Assembly (NCBI RefSeq): GCF_011752065.1
Contig: NZ_JAAIJY010000002.1
Span: 62,001-126,000, forward strand
Reading direction: 5' to 3'
Length of the DNA: 64,000 nt
DNA from: Actinomyces sp. ZJ308
Lineage (GTDB): Bacteria > Actinomycetota > Actinomycetes > Actinomycetales > Actinomycetaceae
Below are positions 31,639-40,635 of the stretch, piece by piece. The position numbers and the translations under genes were made by a program. Below the pieces are notes generated by a model. The model ran no database searches. It saw only the letters and a program-made list of their open reading frames with translations, and was not told the DNA's origin. The stretch's first letter is position 1. Every line of letters starts with the position of its first letter.

Positions 31639-31962
31639 TCAGGTCAGCAGGAGGCTGAGGGCGACGTAGACGCCGGTGCCTCCGATGAGCGACAGGCCGA
31701 TGGAGCGCCTCCACAGGTGCAGCCCCGCCGTCGCACCGATCCCGCCGACCGCCGGCAGCCAGGTCGACGGCGCCAGGCTCATGCCGCCCAGCGTGTAGGC
31801 CACCAGGACGATCATGACGCCCAGGGGCATCGCCCGGGACAGGAAGCCCAGCAGCGCGCTGTCCCCGCGCCCGCGCAGCAGTACGAAGGGGGCGATCCGG
31901 CAGGCGAAGGTGATGACGGCGACGACCACGACGGCGATCGCGATCTGCGGGTCGGTGAGCAT
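31639..31962 (-). CDS. azlD: AzlD-family branched-chain amino acid exporter subunit
   Basis: A 107-aa membrane protein with three or four helices, starting MLTDPQIAIAVVVVAVITF. CRIAPFVLLRGRG and RAMPLGVMIVLVAYTL are typical AzlD segments. AzlC and AzlD together export branched-chain amino acids and analogues. The ATG shares one base with the azlC stop (TGATG), so the genes are translationally coupled. Upstream in-frame sequence to 32130 is inside azlC and is rejected. Confidence 0.88.
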   Translation of the reverse strand: MLTDPQIAIAVVVVAVITFACRIAPFVLLRGRGDSALLGFLSRAMPLGVMIVLVAYTLGGMSLAPSTWLPAVGGIGATAGLHLWRRSIGLSLIGGTGVYVALSLLLT

Positions 31963-32762
31963 CACTCGACCCCTTGTCCCGACGCGGACCTTGGCGCAGG
32001 CGCCCCGGGCCGGCGACTGCGCCAGACGTACAGACCCACGAGGCCGAGGGCCAGCGTGACCAGCGCCGTCAGCAGCGCCGCCGATCCGCCCACCGCCAGA
32101 CCGACGCCCCCGGCCACCAGCCCCAGGCACAGCACCCCGATATCGGGGTGGTTGCGCCAGTTCTCGATGGCCAGTACGACGAACAGGGCGGTGAGCACGA
32201 AACCGAGCAGCTCGATGCGCTCACCCACGACGGAGGCCAGCGCCGTCCCGGCCAGCGCCCCGATGGTCGTGCCCGCCACCCAGGAGGTCTGGCTGATCGC
32301 CTCCACGGCCACCAGGTAGCGCCCGCTCATGGCCCGCCGGTCGCGGGCCGCCAGCAGCGCGTAGACCTCGTCGGTGATCGCGTGGACGGCGTAGAGACGG
32401 GTGAGTGCCCCGCCGCGCACCCGGTCCAGGGGGAACCCCAGGCCGTAGAAGACGTGCCGGCCGGAGACGAATCCGGTGGACAGGGCGATGGTCGCCAGCG
32501 GCTCGCCGCCGCCGGCCAGCGGCACCAGCAGCATCTGCATGGTCCCGGAGTAGATGACCAGGCTCCACACCGGCGCCCACCACCAGGACAGCCCCTCGGC
32601 GACCAGCAGCATCCCGGCCGCGATCCCCAGGGTCACGTAGCCGATGACGACCGGGGACGCGTCGCGGGCGGCGTCGGCGACGGACTGCATCCGAGGGGCC
32701 GGCTGCGAGGTCGCTCCGGTGGATTCCTCGGCGGGTGGCCGGGCGGCGTCGGACTCAGTCAC
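31962..32762 (-). CDS. azlC: AzlC-family branched-chain amino acid exporter subunit
   Basis: A 266-aa membrane protein with about eight helices. Landmarks are SPVVIGYVTLGIAAGML, WSLVIYSGTMQML, SGRHVFYGLGFPL (AzlC-typical) and DEVYALL. Its start overlaps the 3' end of the long low-complexity gene (32755-35751) by 8 nt, and its end is coupled to azlD. All three may be one transcript. Export of branched-chain amino acids is inferred from the family. Confidence 0.88.
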   Translation of the reverse strand: MTESDAARPPAEESTGATSQPAPRMQSVADAARDASPVVIGYVTLGIAAGMLLVAEGLSWWWAPVWSLVIYSGTMQMLLVPLAGGGEPLATIALSTGFVSGRHVFYGLGFPLDRVRGGALTRLYAVHAITDEVYALLAARDRRAMSGRYLVAVEAISQTSWVAGTTIGALAGTALASVVGERIELLGFVLTALFVVLAIENWRNHPDIGVLCLGLVAGGVGLAVGGSAALLTALVTLALGLVGLYVWRSRRPGAPAPRSASGQGVE

Positions 32763-35751
32763 GGCGACCGCGGTCGTCGGTCTCCTGCTCGCGCCTGCCG
32801 GCCCGGCGCGCCAGGTGGGCGACGACGGCGACCATGGCTGTGAGCACGCCCATGAGGATGAAGCGGCCCGACAGGCCGTCGTCCATGACGTAGGTGGACA
32901 GGGCGCGACCCAGGTCGGAGTGGGCCTGGAGCCGGTCGACCGTGGGGCCGATGACCGACTGGACGACCCCCGGCATGAGGACGAAGGGCAGCCCGATGAC
33001 CGCGCTGATGGCGCCGACGACGAAGGCCCCCAGGGAGGAGCGCGAGATCATGAACAGGGCGGCGGCGCAGGCCGCGGTCCCACCCAGGATCTCCAGGGCG
33101 CCCAGCGGGGAGGCGGCGGCCGGCCAGGCCGAGGGGTTGCCGCCGGTCAGGGTGGCGGCGCCGTCGTGCACGAGGAACCAGGCCGCCGGGAACAGGACGA
33201 CGGCGATGAGCACCCCGGCCCAGTGGGTCTCGGCGCGCGAGTCGGCGACGCTCAGCACGCTGGCGCCCTTGAGAAGGATCGAGTCGTCGTCCTGGGCCGA
33301 GCCGGTCATGGCCATGGCGGCCTGCCGGGCGCGCGAGCGGCCGCGCTCCTCGGGGTCGTCGCTCTCCAGGGGGTCGGTGCCCGCGGAGAAGCCCCGGGCA
33401 GTGGAGGTCGAGGGCCAGGTGGGCCTCTGCAGCGGGGAGGCATCCTCCGACGGCGCCCCTGCCGGCGCGGCGCTCGGCGCCGAGGTCGCTGCTGAGCCCG
33501 ACGCTGAGGCCGCCGCGGAGGCGGCGCTGTCGGTCGTCGGCGTCGGACGTGCGCCCGGGACCGGCTGGGTGGCGGGGGCGGGCCGGTAGGCCTGCGGGGC
33601 CGCGGTGGACGAGGTCGCCGGCACCGACGATGCTCCCGCCGGCCGCGCCGACGCGGAGAGAGAGGCAGTGGTGGACGCTGTGGTGGAGGCAGTGCCGGAC
33701 GCTGTGCCGGATACTGCCGACGACGTCGTCGCGGAGGTGGCCGTGGGGGTCGTGTCTGCCGGTGCTGAGCTGTCCGCTACCTCGGGCCGGTAGCCGGAGA
33801 GCCCGGAGGCAGGGGCCGAGGGCGACGTGGTCGCCGCCGGCCTGTCCGCGGGGAAGGCGGGGCGCACGGAGGAGGTCGACTCGGCCGAGCGCGCCGTGGA
33901 GGCGCTCGCCGCCGAGGCCGTCCGGGCCAGCTGGGCCGCGGGGGTCGCCGGCCAGGAGGGCGCCGAGGGGCGGTTGTCCACCGGGGCGTTGGCAGGCGCA
34001 TCGGTCGACGTGGGCGCTGCGGGCGGTTCGGTGGCGTCCGCCGTCGGTTCCGATGTCGGGCGTGCCGGTGCCGAGGCCGTCGGCTCTGTCGGTGAGGCCG
34101 CTGACGGCACTGACGCCGGTGAGGCCGATGCCGGCTCGGCAACCGAGTGGACCGAGGACGCGCCCGTGGGTGAGCTCGCCGAGGGGACCATCGGCGTCTC
34201 GGAGGGTGCGTGCGTCGGCTCGGCGTCCGCGAAGGAGCCGGCGGGAGAGTCGGTGACGTCGCCGGCGGCCGTCGTTGGTGCAGCAGCAGATGCGGACACG
34301 GTGGAGGTCGCCGCTCTGGCGGCTCTGGCAGCGGAGGAGGCCGATGGCGCCGAGTAGGCGGTTGCCGACGAGGCGGCAGATGCGGCTGATACCGCGGATA
34401 CTGCCGAAGCGGTTGACGCGGCCGACGTCGTCGCGGCTCCCGAGGACGCGGATGGTGCCGATGACGCCCATGCGGCCGCAGCACTGAAGCCATCGTCCTC
34501 GACTGTGTCCACTGCGTCGACCACGGCGGCCCGATCGGCGGCCTCGTCCGAGGCCGGAGCCTCGGGGACGGCGGACGCATCGTGACCCCCACGATCCTGC
34601 GTTGCTGGGAGGTTCTCCGGTTCTGCCGGATCCTCGGCGGTGTCGGCCACGGGCGCGCGCACTCCTGCGCCTACGGCCGTTGTCGCCGGCGCAGTGGCTG
34701 ACTCAGTGGCTGACCCAGTGGCCGGCTCAGTGGCCGGCTCGGTGGCGGTCGTCGTGGTCGCAGTGCTCACCGCACCCGATGGCGCCTCGTCCTCCTCGCC
34801 CGCCTGAGCGGGGGACGACGGCGTCTGCGGGGTGGAGGCGGTACGCCCCCGATCCTCATGCTCGTCCTGGCTCCCCTGGGCAACCGGCTCTTGATCCGCG
34901 GGCTCTGAGGAGCCCGAGGAGGCCTCCGCGGCGTCGGTCGAGGAGGTGGAGGGAGCTGCCGATGCAGCGGCGACCTGGGCAGTCTCCGGCTCCTGCGTCC
35001 CGGTCGGCGCCTCGGCCCTCGCCGCGCCCGGCCCCGACGCCGGCGGGATCGACGGCGGCATGCCGGTGCCTCCGATGCTTCCAACGGCCCTGGTGGCTGC
35101 CGTCATCGGCTGGCTGACCGGTTCGGAGGACTCGGACGGCGTTGGAGCCGCCTCGGTGACCACCGGACGGGGTGAGGGATCCTCCGGACGCAGCGGGTCC
35201 TGGGCGGGGCGGCCGACCGGGAAGGTGCCGACCTGGGCCTCCTGGCGAGCCGTCGATGCCGGCCCATCGGAGACCTCGTCGACCTCCCCGTCCGCGTCAT
35301 CGGCCATGTCCTCGGCGTCGTCGTCCGCGTCGTCCGCCGTGTCGGCGACTCGGGCGGCGTTCACGGCTCCGCTCCCGGTGGAGCCGTGAACGCCCGCCTG
35401 CTCGCGGATGTTCAGGGTGTCGACGTCGTCATCCGCCGTGTCAACGGCGGAGTCGATCGTGCTGACCGCGTCGTCCGCACCAGCCGCATCGTCAACGTCC
35501 GCGTCGTCCGCCGTCGCCGGTGTGACCGGCGTGGAGGTGGCGGACCGGGAGACCTGGGTGACCTTGCCCGCGAGGCTCTTGAGAGAGGCGACGGCCTCAT
35601 CGGCCAGGTCGACCGCCGCCTCCTGCTGCGGGTGAGCCTCCGAGGCCGGTGGCCCCGCGACGGGAGTCGACGCCGTCGGGGAGGCTGGGTCGACGCCGTC
35701 GGACGTAGTGGGTGTCTGCGGGGCGGTGCGGTCTGTGTTGTCGGTGCTCAC
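32755..35751 (-). CDS. 998-aa protein: long Ala/Ser/Thr/Pro-rich region plus C-terminal membrane domain
   Basis: Residues ~1-840 are low complexity, dominated by Ala, Ser, Thr and Pro with Asp/Glu/Val, including short reiterations (TEPATEPATGSATESATAPAT region; AASAASSA-type runs). Residues ~843-985 hold about four membrane segments, with SRSSLGAFVVG and a final HLARRAGRR. The next gene upstream (35847-36785) has the same RSSLGAxVxG and MARRxGR signatures, so the membrane domains are paralogous. There is no signal peptide. The long tail should be disordered and, given the C-terminal membrane domain, may lie in the cytoplasm or be glycosylated outside. Composition could reflect repeat expansion. 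No function recognised. Confidence 0.75.
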   Translation of the reverse strand: MSTDNTDRTAPQTPTTSDGVDPASPTASTPVAGPPASEAHPQQEAAVDLADEAVASLKSLAGKVTQVSRSATSTPVTPATADDADVDDAAGADDAVSTIDSAVDTADDDVDTLNIREQAGVHGSTGSGAVNAARVADTADDADDDAEDMADDADGEVDEVSDGPASTARQEAQVGTFPVGRPAQDPLRPEDPSPRPVVTEAAPTPSESSEPVSQPMTAATRAVGSIGGTGMPPSIPPASGPGAARAEAPTGTQEPETAQVAAASAAPSTSSTDAAEASSGSSEPADQEPVAQGSQDEHEDRGRTASTPQTPSSPAQAGEEDEAPSGAVSTATTTTATEPATEPATGSATESATAPATTAVGAGVRAPVADTAEDPAEPENLPATQDRGGHDASAVPEAPASDEAADRAAVVDAVDTVEDDGFSAAAAWASSAPSASSGAATTSAASTASAVSAVSAASAASSATAYSAPSASSAARAARAATSTVSASAAAPTTAAGDVTDSPAGSFADAEPTHAPSETPMVPSASSPTGASSVHSVAEPASASPASVPSAASPTEPTASAPARPTSEPTADATEPPAAPTSTDAPANAPVDNRPSAPSWPATPAAQLARTASAASASTARSAESTSSVRPAFPADRPAATTSPSAPASGLSGYRPEVADSSAPADTTPTATSATTSSAVSGTASGTASTTASTTASLSASARPAGASSVPATSSTAAPQAYRPAPATQPVPGARPTPTTDSAASAAASASGSAATSAPSAAPAGAPSEDASPLQRPTWPSTSTARGFSAGTDPLESDDPEERGRSRARQAAMAMTGSAQDDDSILLKGASVLSVADSRAETHWAGVLIAVVLFPAAWFLVHDGAATLTGGNPSAWPAAASPLGALEILGGTAACAAALFMISRSSLGAFVVGAISAVIGLPFVLMPGVVQSVIGPTVDRLQAHSDLGRALSTYVMDDGLSGRFILMGVLTAMVAVVAHLARRAGRREQETDDRGRRD

Positions 35752-35846
35752 GAGGTCTCCTTACGCATGCACACGGTAGTAGGAGGGGCGGGGACGCCGG
35801 AAGGGGGCCCGGTCATCCTCAGGACACGGCTGCGGGCATGGGACCC

Positions 35847-36785
35847 TCAGACGCCGGAGCGCAACCTGGCCAGCGCGTTCGCACGACCCTGGCGGCGAGC
35901 CATATGTGCTCCCCAGCCGATCGCCATGAGCTCGATGCCGATGGCGGCGAGCACGACGGCGTCCGGGCCGTAGGGCAGGAGCCTGGAGACCAGATGGCCG
36001 CCAGGGATCATACCGTTACTGAGCGCCGGCACCGCCAGAAGGACAAGGACCGGGCCGGTGACGCGCGCGCCGAGGGTGGAGTGCGCCGTCGAGGCACCGG
36101 CCGCGACCAGGGCGATGAAGGAGACGAGCACGGCGGCCAGCATGAGCGGACCGGTCTGGATGCCGGGGGCGACCGCCCGCAGGTAGGAGCGGGGCAGCAA
36201 GAAGGCCGCGAGCGCCAGCCCTGCGACCACCCAGGGCAGGGACAGGAGGTGGTCGCGCCGACGCGAGGGCGGCGGCGTCGGGGTGGAGCCCACGGTCCGG
36301 TCGGCCTGAGTGAGCCGGAAGGCGGCGTGGCCCTGAGCCTGCCCGGCGCGCCGGGCCAGGCGCATCCCCCAGGAGCCGCCGAGCCACAGGCCCGCCAGGA
36401 TGAGCATGAATCCGGTGCTGATCAGCTTGCGCAGCCATGTCTCGGACAAGGAGGACGCGTGGATGGGAGCCATGAAGACCATCGACTGGGCCGCCAGGGC
36501 GGTCAGGCCCGTGACCAGCGCGCCCAGTGAGGAGCGGCCGGCGAACAGCGCCGTGACGGCGGAGGAGACCAGCAGGATCGCGCCGAGCAGCAGGGCGGTG
36601 TGCAGGATCGAGGCCCGTGGGGTGTCGGCCAGGCCCAGAAGGACAGAGACGCTCAAGGCGAAGATGACTCCGACGACGGCGGTGAGCACGTAGTCGGGCC
36701 GACGACTGCGCGGAGCCTGCTCTGACGCGCCCGGGGGCGCGGACGGCGGGGCGGAGCCCGGGATGTTATGGGAGGGGGAGTCACT
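35847..36785 (-). CDS. Multispanning membrane protein, paralog of the 998-aa C-terminal domain
   Basis: A 312-aa protein (GTG start at 36785; the frame continues to 36830 through the 11-bp repeats). About eight membrane segments in two halves, each with a related motif: RSSLGALVTGLTAL and HSTLGARVTGPVLV, which suggests an internal duplication. Ends MARRQGRANAL. A cytoplasmic Thr/Pro-rich linker joins the halves. Probably co-transcribed with the 998-aa gene 95 nt downstream. Function unknown. Confidence 0.75.
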   Translation of the reverse strand, partial: SDSPSHNIPGSAPPSAPPGASEQAPRSRRPDYVLTAVVGVIFALSVSVLLGLADTPRASILHTALLLGAILLVSSAVTALFAGRSSLGALVTGLTALAAQSMVFMAPIHASSLSETWLRKLISTGFMLILAGLWLGGSWGMRLARRAGQAQGHAAFRLTQADRTVGSTPTPPPSRRRDHLLSLPWVVAGLALAAFLLPRSYLRAVAPGIQTGPLMLAAVLVSFIALVAAGASTAHSTLGARVTGPVLVLLAVPALSNGMIPGGHLVSRLLPYGPDAVVLAAIGIELMAIGWGAHMARRQGRANALARLRSGV

Positions 36786-36823
36786 CACCTGATCGAGTCT
36801 AGGGGGTGCGCCCGGTCCGTGTT

Positions 36824-36867
36824 GGTTCACGGCTGGTTCACGGCTCGTTCACGGCTGGTTCACGGTC
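36824..36867. repeat. Four phased 11-bp direct repeats
   Basis: GGTTCACGGCT (36824-36834), GGTTCACGGCT (36835-36845), CGTTCACGGCT (36846-36856), GGTTCACGGTC (36857-36867). The period equals about one helical turn, so each TTCACGG faces the same side. Lies between divergent genes at 36785 (reverse) and 36961 (forward). Confidence 0.75.
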
Positions 36868-36960
36868 GGCCCACGCCGGTCCGGGTCCGTTTCGTCGAGG
36901 TCTGAGGCGCTCCGGGATGGCCTGCGGCCGGCAGCGGCCGGGGTATGCCACAGTGGGCGC

Positions 36961-37986
36961 GTGGTGCGAATGTCGGTAGGGATCGGGCCGTCCGCGGCCG
37001 GGGCGCCGAGGAGACACGACCGGGCGGGGGCGGCGGGCCGGCTCGGCGTGTCGACCGGGCGGTCGGATCCTGGGGAGGATGCGCTCACCGAGACGGTGGA
37101 ATCCGGTGCCTCTCCCGCGCTGGAGGCGCTGAGGTCGGTGGCCGCCGACGAGCGGGTGCGCGCCGTCGAGGCGGCGGTGCGTGAGGCCTGCGCCGAGCTG
37201 CGCTGGAACGAGGCCCTGCGGCGTCGGTGGCGTGAGGCCCGCGCCGAGGCCGCGATCCGGGGGGCCGTCGCCTCAGGCGGAGCCGAGGGGGCGGTGGTCT
37301 CGGCCGAGGTCCTGCGCGAGCACGTGGCCGCGGGCTCCCTGACCGAGGCCGCTACGGGCGACCCGGGTCTGGACGCCGTGGCCGGGCTGTGGCGCGCCGG
37401 GACCCGTCTGGTCGGCTGGATGCCGGACCTGGTGGGGCGGGGCAGGCCGGTGGTGCCCCCGGCGCGCTCGCTGCTGGCCGTGCTGCACCGCGACGTCGTC
37501 GGGCCCCTGGCGGCCGGCGGTCGGGTGGGGCTGGAGGAGGTCGGCGTGCCGCGCGCCGGGTGGGTGCGCGCCCGGGAGGGTGGTCCGGGAACGGCGCCCC
37601 AGGGGGAGGAGCTGGAGGCGCGGCTTGCGGGGCTGGTGGGGCTCCTGGAGGCGGAGCCTGCGCCGGCGCTGGTGCGGGCCGCCATCGTCCACGCCGAGAT
37701 GCTCTCGGCCAGGCCCTTCACGGCCGGCAATGCCGCGGTGGGTCGGCTGCTGGTGCGTCACCTCCTGGTGCGCGACGGGGTCGAGCCGACCGGCACGGCG
37801 GTCTGCGACCTCTACCCCGGGCGGGTACCGGCGGCCTACGCCGAGGCCGCCGGCGCCTACGCCTCCGGGACGATGGAGGGGGTGGTGGCCTGGGTGGTGT
37901 GGCAGGCCGAGGCGGTGCTCGTGGGGGTGCAGGAGGCTCAGCGCCTGTGCCGGGCGGTCCAGGCGGGTACGTGGCGCGCCGGGTGA
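36961..37986 (+). CDS. Fic/DOC-like protein with degenerate active-site motif
   Basis: A 341-aa helical protein. Near residues 242-262 the segment AEMLSARPFTAGNAAVGRLL aligns with the Fic motif HPFxxGNGRxxR, but the catalytic His is Arg and the second Gly-Arg is altered to Ala-Ala. Fic enzymes transfer AMP to proteins, and loss of the His predicts no such activity. Similar proteins occur next to the HAD-Ssd-tad cluster of actinobacteria. The start is uncertain (GTG GTG CGA ATG at 36961-36972). The N-terminal ~60 residues are low complexity. Confidence 0.65.
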   Translation: MVRMSVGIGPSAAGAPRRHDRAGAAGRLGVSTGRSDPGEDALTETVESGASPALEALRSVAADERVRAVEAAVREACAELRWNEALRRRWREARAEAAIRGAVASGGAEGAVVSAEVLREHVAAGSLTEAATGDPGLDAVAGLWRAGTRLVGWMPDLVGRGRPVVPPARSLLAVLHRDVVGPLAAGGRVGLEEVGVPRAGWVRAREGGPGTAPQGEELEARLAGLVGLLEAEPAPALVRAAIVHAEMLSARPFTAGNAAVGRLLVRHLLVRDGVEPTGTAVCDLYPGRVPAAYAEAAGAYASGTMEGVVAWVVWQAEAVLVGVQEAQRLCRAVQAGTWRAG

Positions 37987-38230
37987 CTGTGCGGATGCCA
38001 CGTGGGGCGATGCCCCGTCCTTTGTGTCACGATGGCAGACTTTTCCGCTGGTGAGGAGAGCGCTGAAGTCCCCGACCACCCTGCCGCCAAGGCTCTGACC
38101 AGCACATATGTAGAACAGTCGATGGGGGAGAGGGCTGGTTCCGTTGTCGAAAGGTCGCCATCTGTGACACGTCGGGGCCCCACGAGGCGCTGACGACGGA
38201 CAGATCAGGCCGCACCGACGGCCCGGCGGT

Positions 38231-39160
38231 TCAGGCCCCGCCGCGACCGCGGCGGGCGACGAGCCAGGCGGCGGCGCCCCCGACGGCGAGAACTCCCGCC
38301 GCTCCGGCGATGAGGGCGGTCCGCGTGGACAGGGCCGGAGGCTCCCAGCGCGGCCGCAGCCGCACCGGCCGGGCGAAGTCGCGCACCGGCCAGTCGCGCT
38401 CCTGAGCCAGGCGCCGCAGCTCCCGATCGGGGTTGACCGCGACGGGGTGACCAACGGCGCTGAGCATCGGCTCATCGGAGATGGAGTCGGAGTAGGCCCA
38501 GCACCGGGCCGGGTCGATGCCGTGGGCGACGGCGTCCTCATGCAGCGCCACCACCTTCTCCGAGTGCAGCATGGAGCGGGAGATGCGCCCTGTGAACAGG
38601 CCGTCCTCGCCGACCTCCATGCGGGTGGCCACGGCGCGGTCGGCTCCCACGAGCTCGGCGATGGGGGCGACCATCTCGGTGATGGAGGCCGAGACGACCA
38701 CGACGTCGTGCCCGGCCCGGCGATGGGCCTCGATGAGATCGAGGGCCTCGGCGTAGACGGCCGGCTCGATCGCCGTGGTCAGGGCGCTCTCGACGACCTC
38801 CACCAGGTCGCGGCGGCTGATGCCTGCGGATATGAGGGCCAGGTGCTCCATGAGGCTGGTCGACTGCCGGGTGCCGGCGCCGACCAGAAGGTAGGGGAGC
38901 TGGGCGACGAGCCCATGGGCCAGCGCCCGCGAGGAGATGAGGCCGCTGCGCCGCATCGGGGTACCCAGCGCCCAGGTCGACGACGTCGCCAGAATCGTCT
39001 TGTCCAGATCGAAGTAGGCCGCAGCGCGGTGCCCGGTGGGCTCGATGGACCCGGCAGGTGCGCTGACGGCAGCGGGCGCAGCCGACGCGGAGGCAGGCGA
39101 CGTCACCGGTGACGCTGCTGCTGGCTGGGAGGGGTCGCTTGCGCGGGGCTGCGCGCTCAT
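38231..39160 (-). CDS. HAD-IB family phosphatase (SerB-like), membrane-anchored
   Basis: A 309-aa protein. A ~45-residue Ala/Ser/Pro-rich N-terminus precedes motif I FDLDKTIL (nucleophile Asp), motif II VVVSAS, a Lys-containing segment (HSEKVVALHE) and motif III YSDSISDEPML. The family dephosphorylates phosphoserine-like or phosphatidylglycerol-phosphate-type substrates. A C-terminal helix (ALIAGAAGVLAVGGAAAWLV) followed by Arg residues anchors it to the membrane. Divergent from the ssd-tad cluster, as Rv3661 is in mycobacteria. Confidence 0.9.
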   Translation of the reverse strand: MSAQPRASDPSQPAAASPVTSPASASAAPAAVSAPAGSIEPTGHRAAAYFDLDKTILATSSTWALGTPMRRSGLISSRALAHGLVAQLPYLLVGAGTRQSTSLMEHLALISAGISRRDLVEVVESALTTAIEPAVYAEALDLIEAHRRAGHDVVVVSASITEMVAPIAELVGADRAVATRMEVGEDGLFTGRISRSMLHSEKVVALHEDAVAHGIDPARCWAYSDSISDEPMLSAVGHPVAVNPDRELRRLAQERDWPVRDFARPVRLRPRWEPPALSTRTALIAGAAGVLAVGGAAAWLVARRGRGGA

Positions 39161-39531
39161 GGCCCCATCTCATCACGAGGTGGGCCGCGCTGTCAGGCGT
39201 GTGAGCCCCTACGTCTCGCCACTGTCTTATCGCACTTATCACTGTTTTATTGCTGCTGTCTCATCGCTGCGTCGGCGCCGTCCTCAGTGCCAGTGGCGGG
39301 CGGCCGCGGGTTGCCAGAGGCCACAGGTCCGTTTCCGCAACCCGTTTCCACAGGTCCGACGACGCCGGTGGGCGCCGCCGGCTACGGGCTCGCATCCTGG
39401 TGAACGGGACCGGCACCGAGCCGGCACTGATCCGGTACTGAGCCGGTACTGAGCTAATGCCGAGCCGATACCGCACGCGGATCGGGGAAGGCGCCCACGG
39501 AGGCAGTCGTCAAGGACAGGGGAGAAGACGG
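39161..39531. other. Divergent promoter region between HAD gene and ssd-tad
   Basis: 371 nt without a supported gene. It contains an AT-rich stretch (CTTATCGCACTTATCACTG region, ~39226-39255) likely serving as promoter, and the 11-bp repeat array at 39409-39474. Confidence 0.5.
39409..39474. repeat. Six phased 11-bp direct repeats upstream of ssd-tad
   Basis: Units: ACCGGCACCGA, GCCGGCACTGA, TCCGGTACTGA, GCCGGTACTGA, GCTAATGCCGA, GCCGATACCGC, each exactly 11 bp. Units 2-4 are nearly identical; 5 and 6 have drifted. It ends 57 nt before the ssd start. Similar 11-mers (GCACTGAGCCG) occur three times at 54851-54883 over the end of fimP. Confidence 0.7.
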
Positions 39532-40635
39532 GTGGAGACAGTGGAGACAACGATGGAGGCACTGGAGGAAGCAGTCAGGGCGCCGCAGACAACGGGGGAC
39601 GCGGTGACGGCGGAGACATGGGACGGCCGGGACGTGTCCTTCCCTCCCCTGAGGCCTTCTGAGGATACGTCTGCGCCTCCCGTTGAGGCGGCTGAGGCGG
39701 CGCAGGAGGCAGAGAGCCGGGGCGCCTTGACGGCACTGTCGACGTCGTCGGCGCCGACCGCGCCGACCGCGCCGGCTGGGTTGCCGGCAACCGTCACCCA
39801 GGCCCGGAAGGGCCCCGCGGCCCAGATCCTGGCCGTGACCGGCGCTCGCGGGGGCCTGGGCGTCAGCGTCCTGCTGCTGCACCTGGCGTGGGCGCTGAGC
39901 CGGGCCGGCCGACGGGTGGCGATGATGGACCTCTACCCCGCCGGCGGGCTGGACCTCCTGTGCGGTGAGACCGTGCTGACCGGCCTGCGCTGGGCGGATC
40001 TTCCGGCCGAGGAGTCCGCCTTCCGACCCGGGCACCTGGTCGGGGCCCTGCCCGTGTGGCACGCCATGCCGGTGCTCACCGCTGACGTCCGTGGCGGGCC
40101 CTCGAGCTGTGCGGACGCGGTCCTGGAGGCGATGCGCACCGAGCACGACGTCGTCCTGGTGGACCTGCCCCGAGGCGCGCCCCCGCCGCCGGGTGCCCGG
40201 GTGCTGCTCGTCACCGGCCTCGACCTGCGCTCGGCCGTCGCGGCGGAGAGCGTCGCCCCACGGCTGCGGGGCCCTCATCCCTCCAACGCATCCCCTGCCG
40301 CCGACCCGGGCTCGCCGTCGCCGGTATGGCTCGTCGTGCGCCGGAGCGGCGAGGACGTCGTCCCCGAGGACCTCGAGCTCATCACCGGCTGCCCGGTCCT
40401 GGGACACGTCCCCACCGACCGGGTCCTGACCAAGCGCCTCGCTCTCGGGGAGGACCCGGTGCGGGCCCGTTCGGCCACCCGGCGCGCGGCCTCCGCCCTG
40501 GCCCGAGAGCTGCTGGCTCGCGTTCTCGTCGCCGAGCCGCCCCAGCCGGTGCCGACCGCCGCCGGGGGAGCCCCGCAGCCGGCCGGCGGACGAGTCAGGG
40601 TGCAGGAGAGGGGGAGCCGGTCATGGTCCCGATGA
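39532..40635 (+). CDS. Ssd/CpaE-like septum-site or pilus-localisation protein
   Basis: A 367-aa MinD/CpaE-related protein. After a disordered ~85-residue N-terminus, ILAVTGARGGLGVSVLLLHLAWAL replaces the deviant Walker A: KGGxGK(S/T) reads RGGLGVS, so both lysines are lost. MMDLYPAGGLDLL and DVVLVDLPRG (Walker B-like) follow. The Ssd proteins of actinobacteria share this position at the head of a tad cluster and affect septation in mycobacteria. GTG start at 39532 chosen after GGGGAGAAGACG; the frame is open to 39457. Overlaps tadA by 13 nt. Confidence 0.82.
   Translation: METVETTMEALEEAVRAPQTTGDAVTAETWDGRDVSFPPLRPSEDTSAPPVEAAEAAQEAESRGALTALSTSSAPTAPTAPAGLPATVTQARKGPAAQILAVTGARGGLGVSVLLLHLAWALSRAGRRVAMMDLYPAGGLDLLCGETVLTGLRWADLPAEESAFRPGHLVGALPVWHAMPVLTADVRGGPSSCADAVLEAMRTEHDVVLVDLPRGAPPPPGARVLLVTGLDLRSAVAAESVAPRLRGPHPSNASPAADPGSPSPVWLVVRRSGEDVVPEDLELITGCPVLGHVPTDRVLTKRLALGEDPVRARSATRRAASALARELLARVLVAEPPQPVPTAAGGAPQPAGGRVRVQERGSRSWSR

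Noticed and set aside
36821-36870. CRISPR-like interpretation of the 11-bp repeats
   Set aside because: The units abut with no spacers and are too short; no cas genes are present anywhere in the window.
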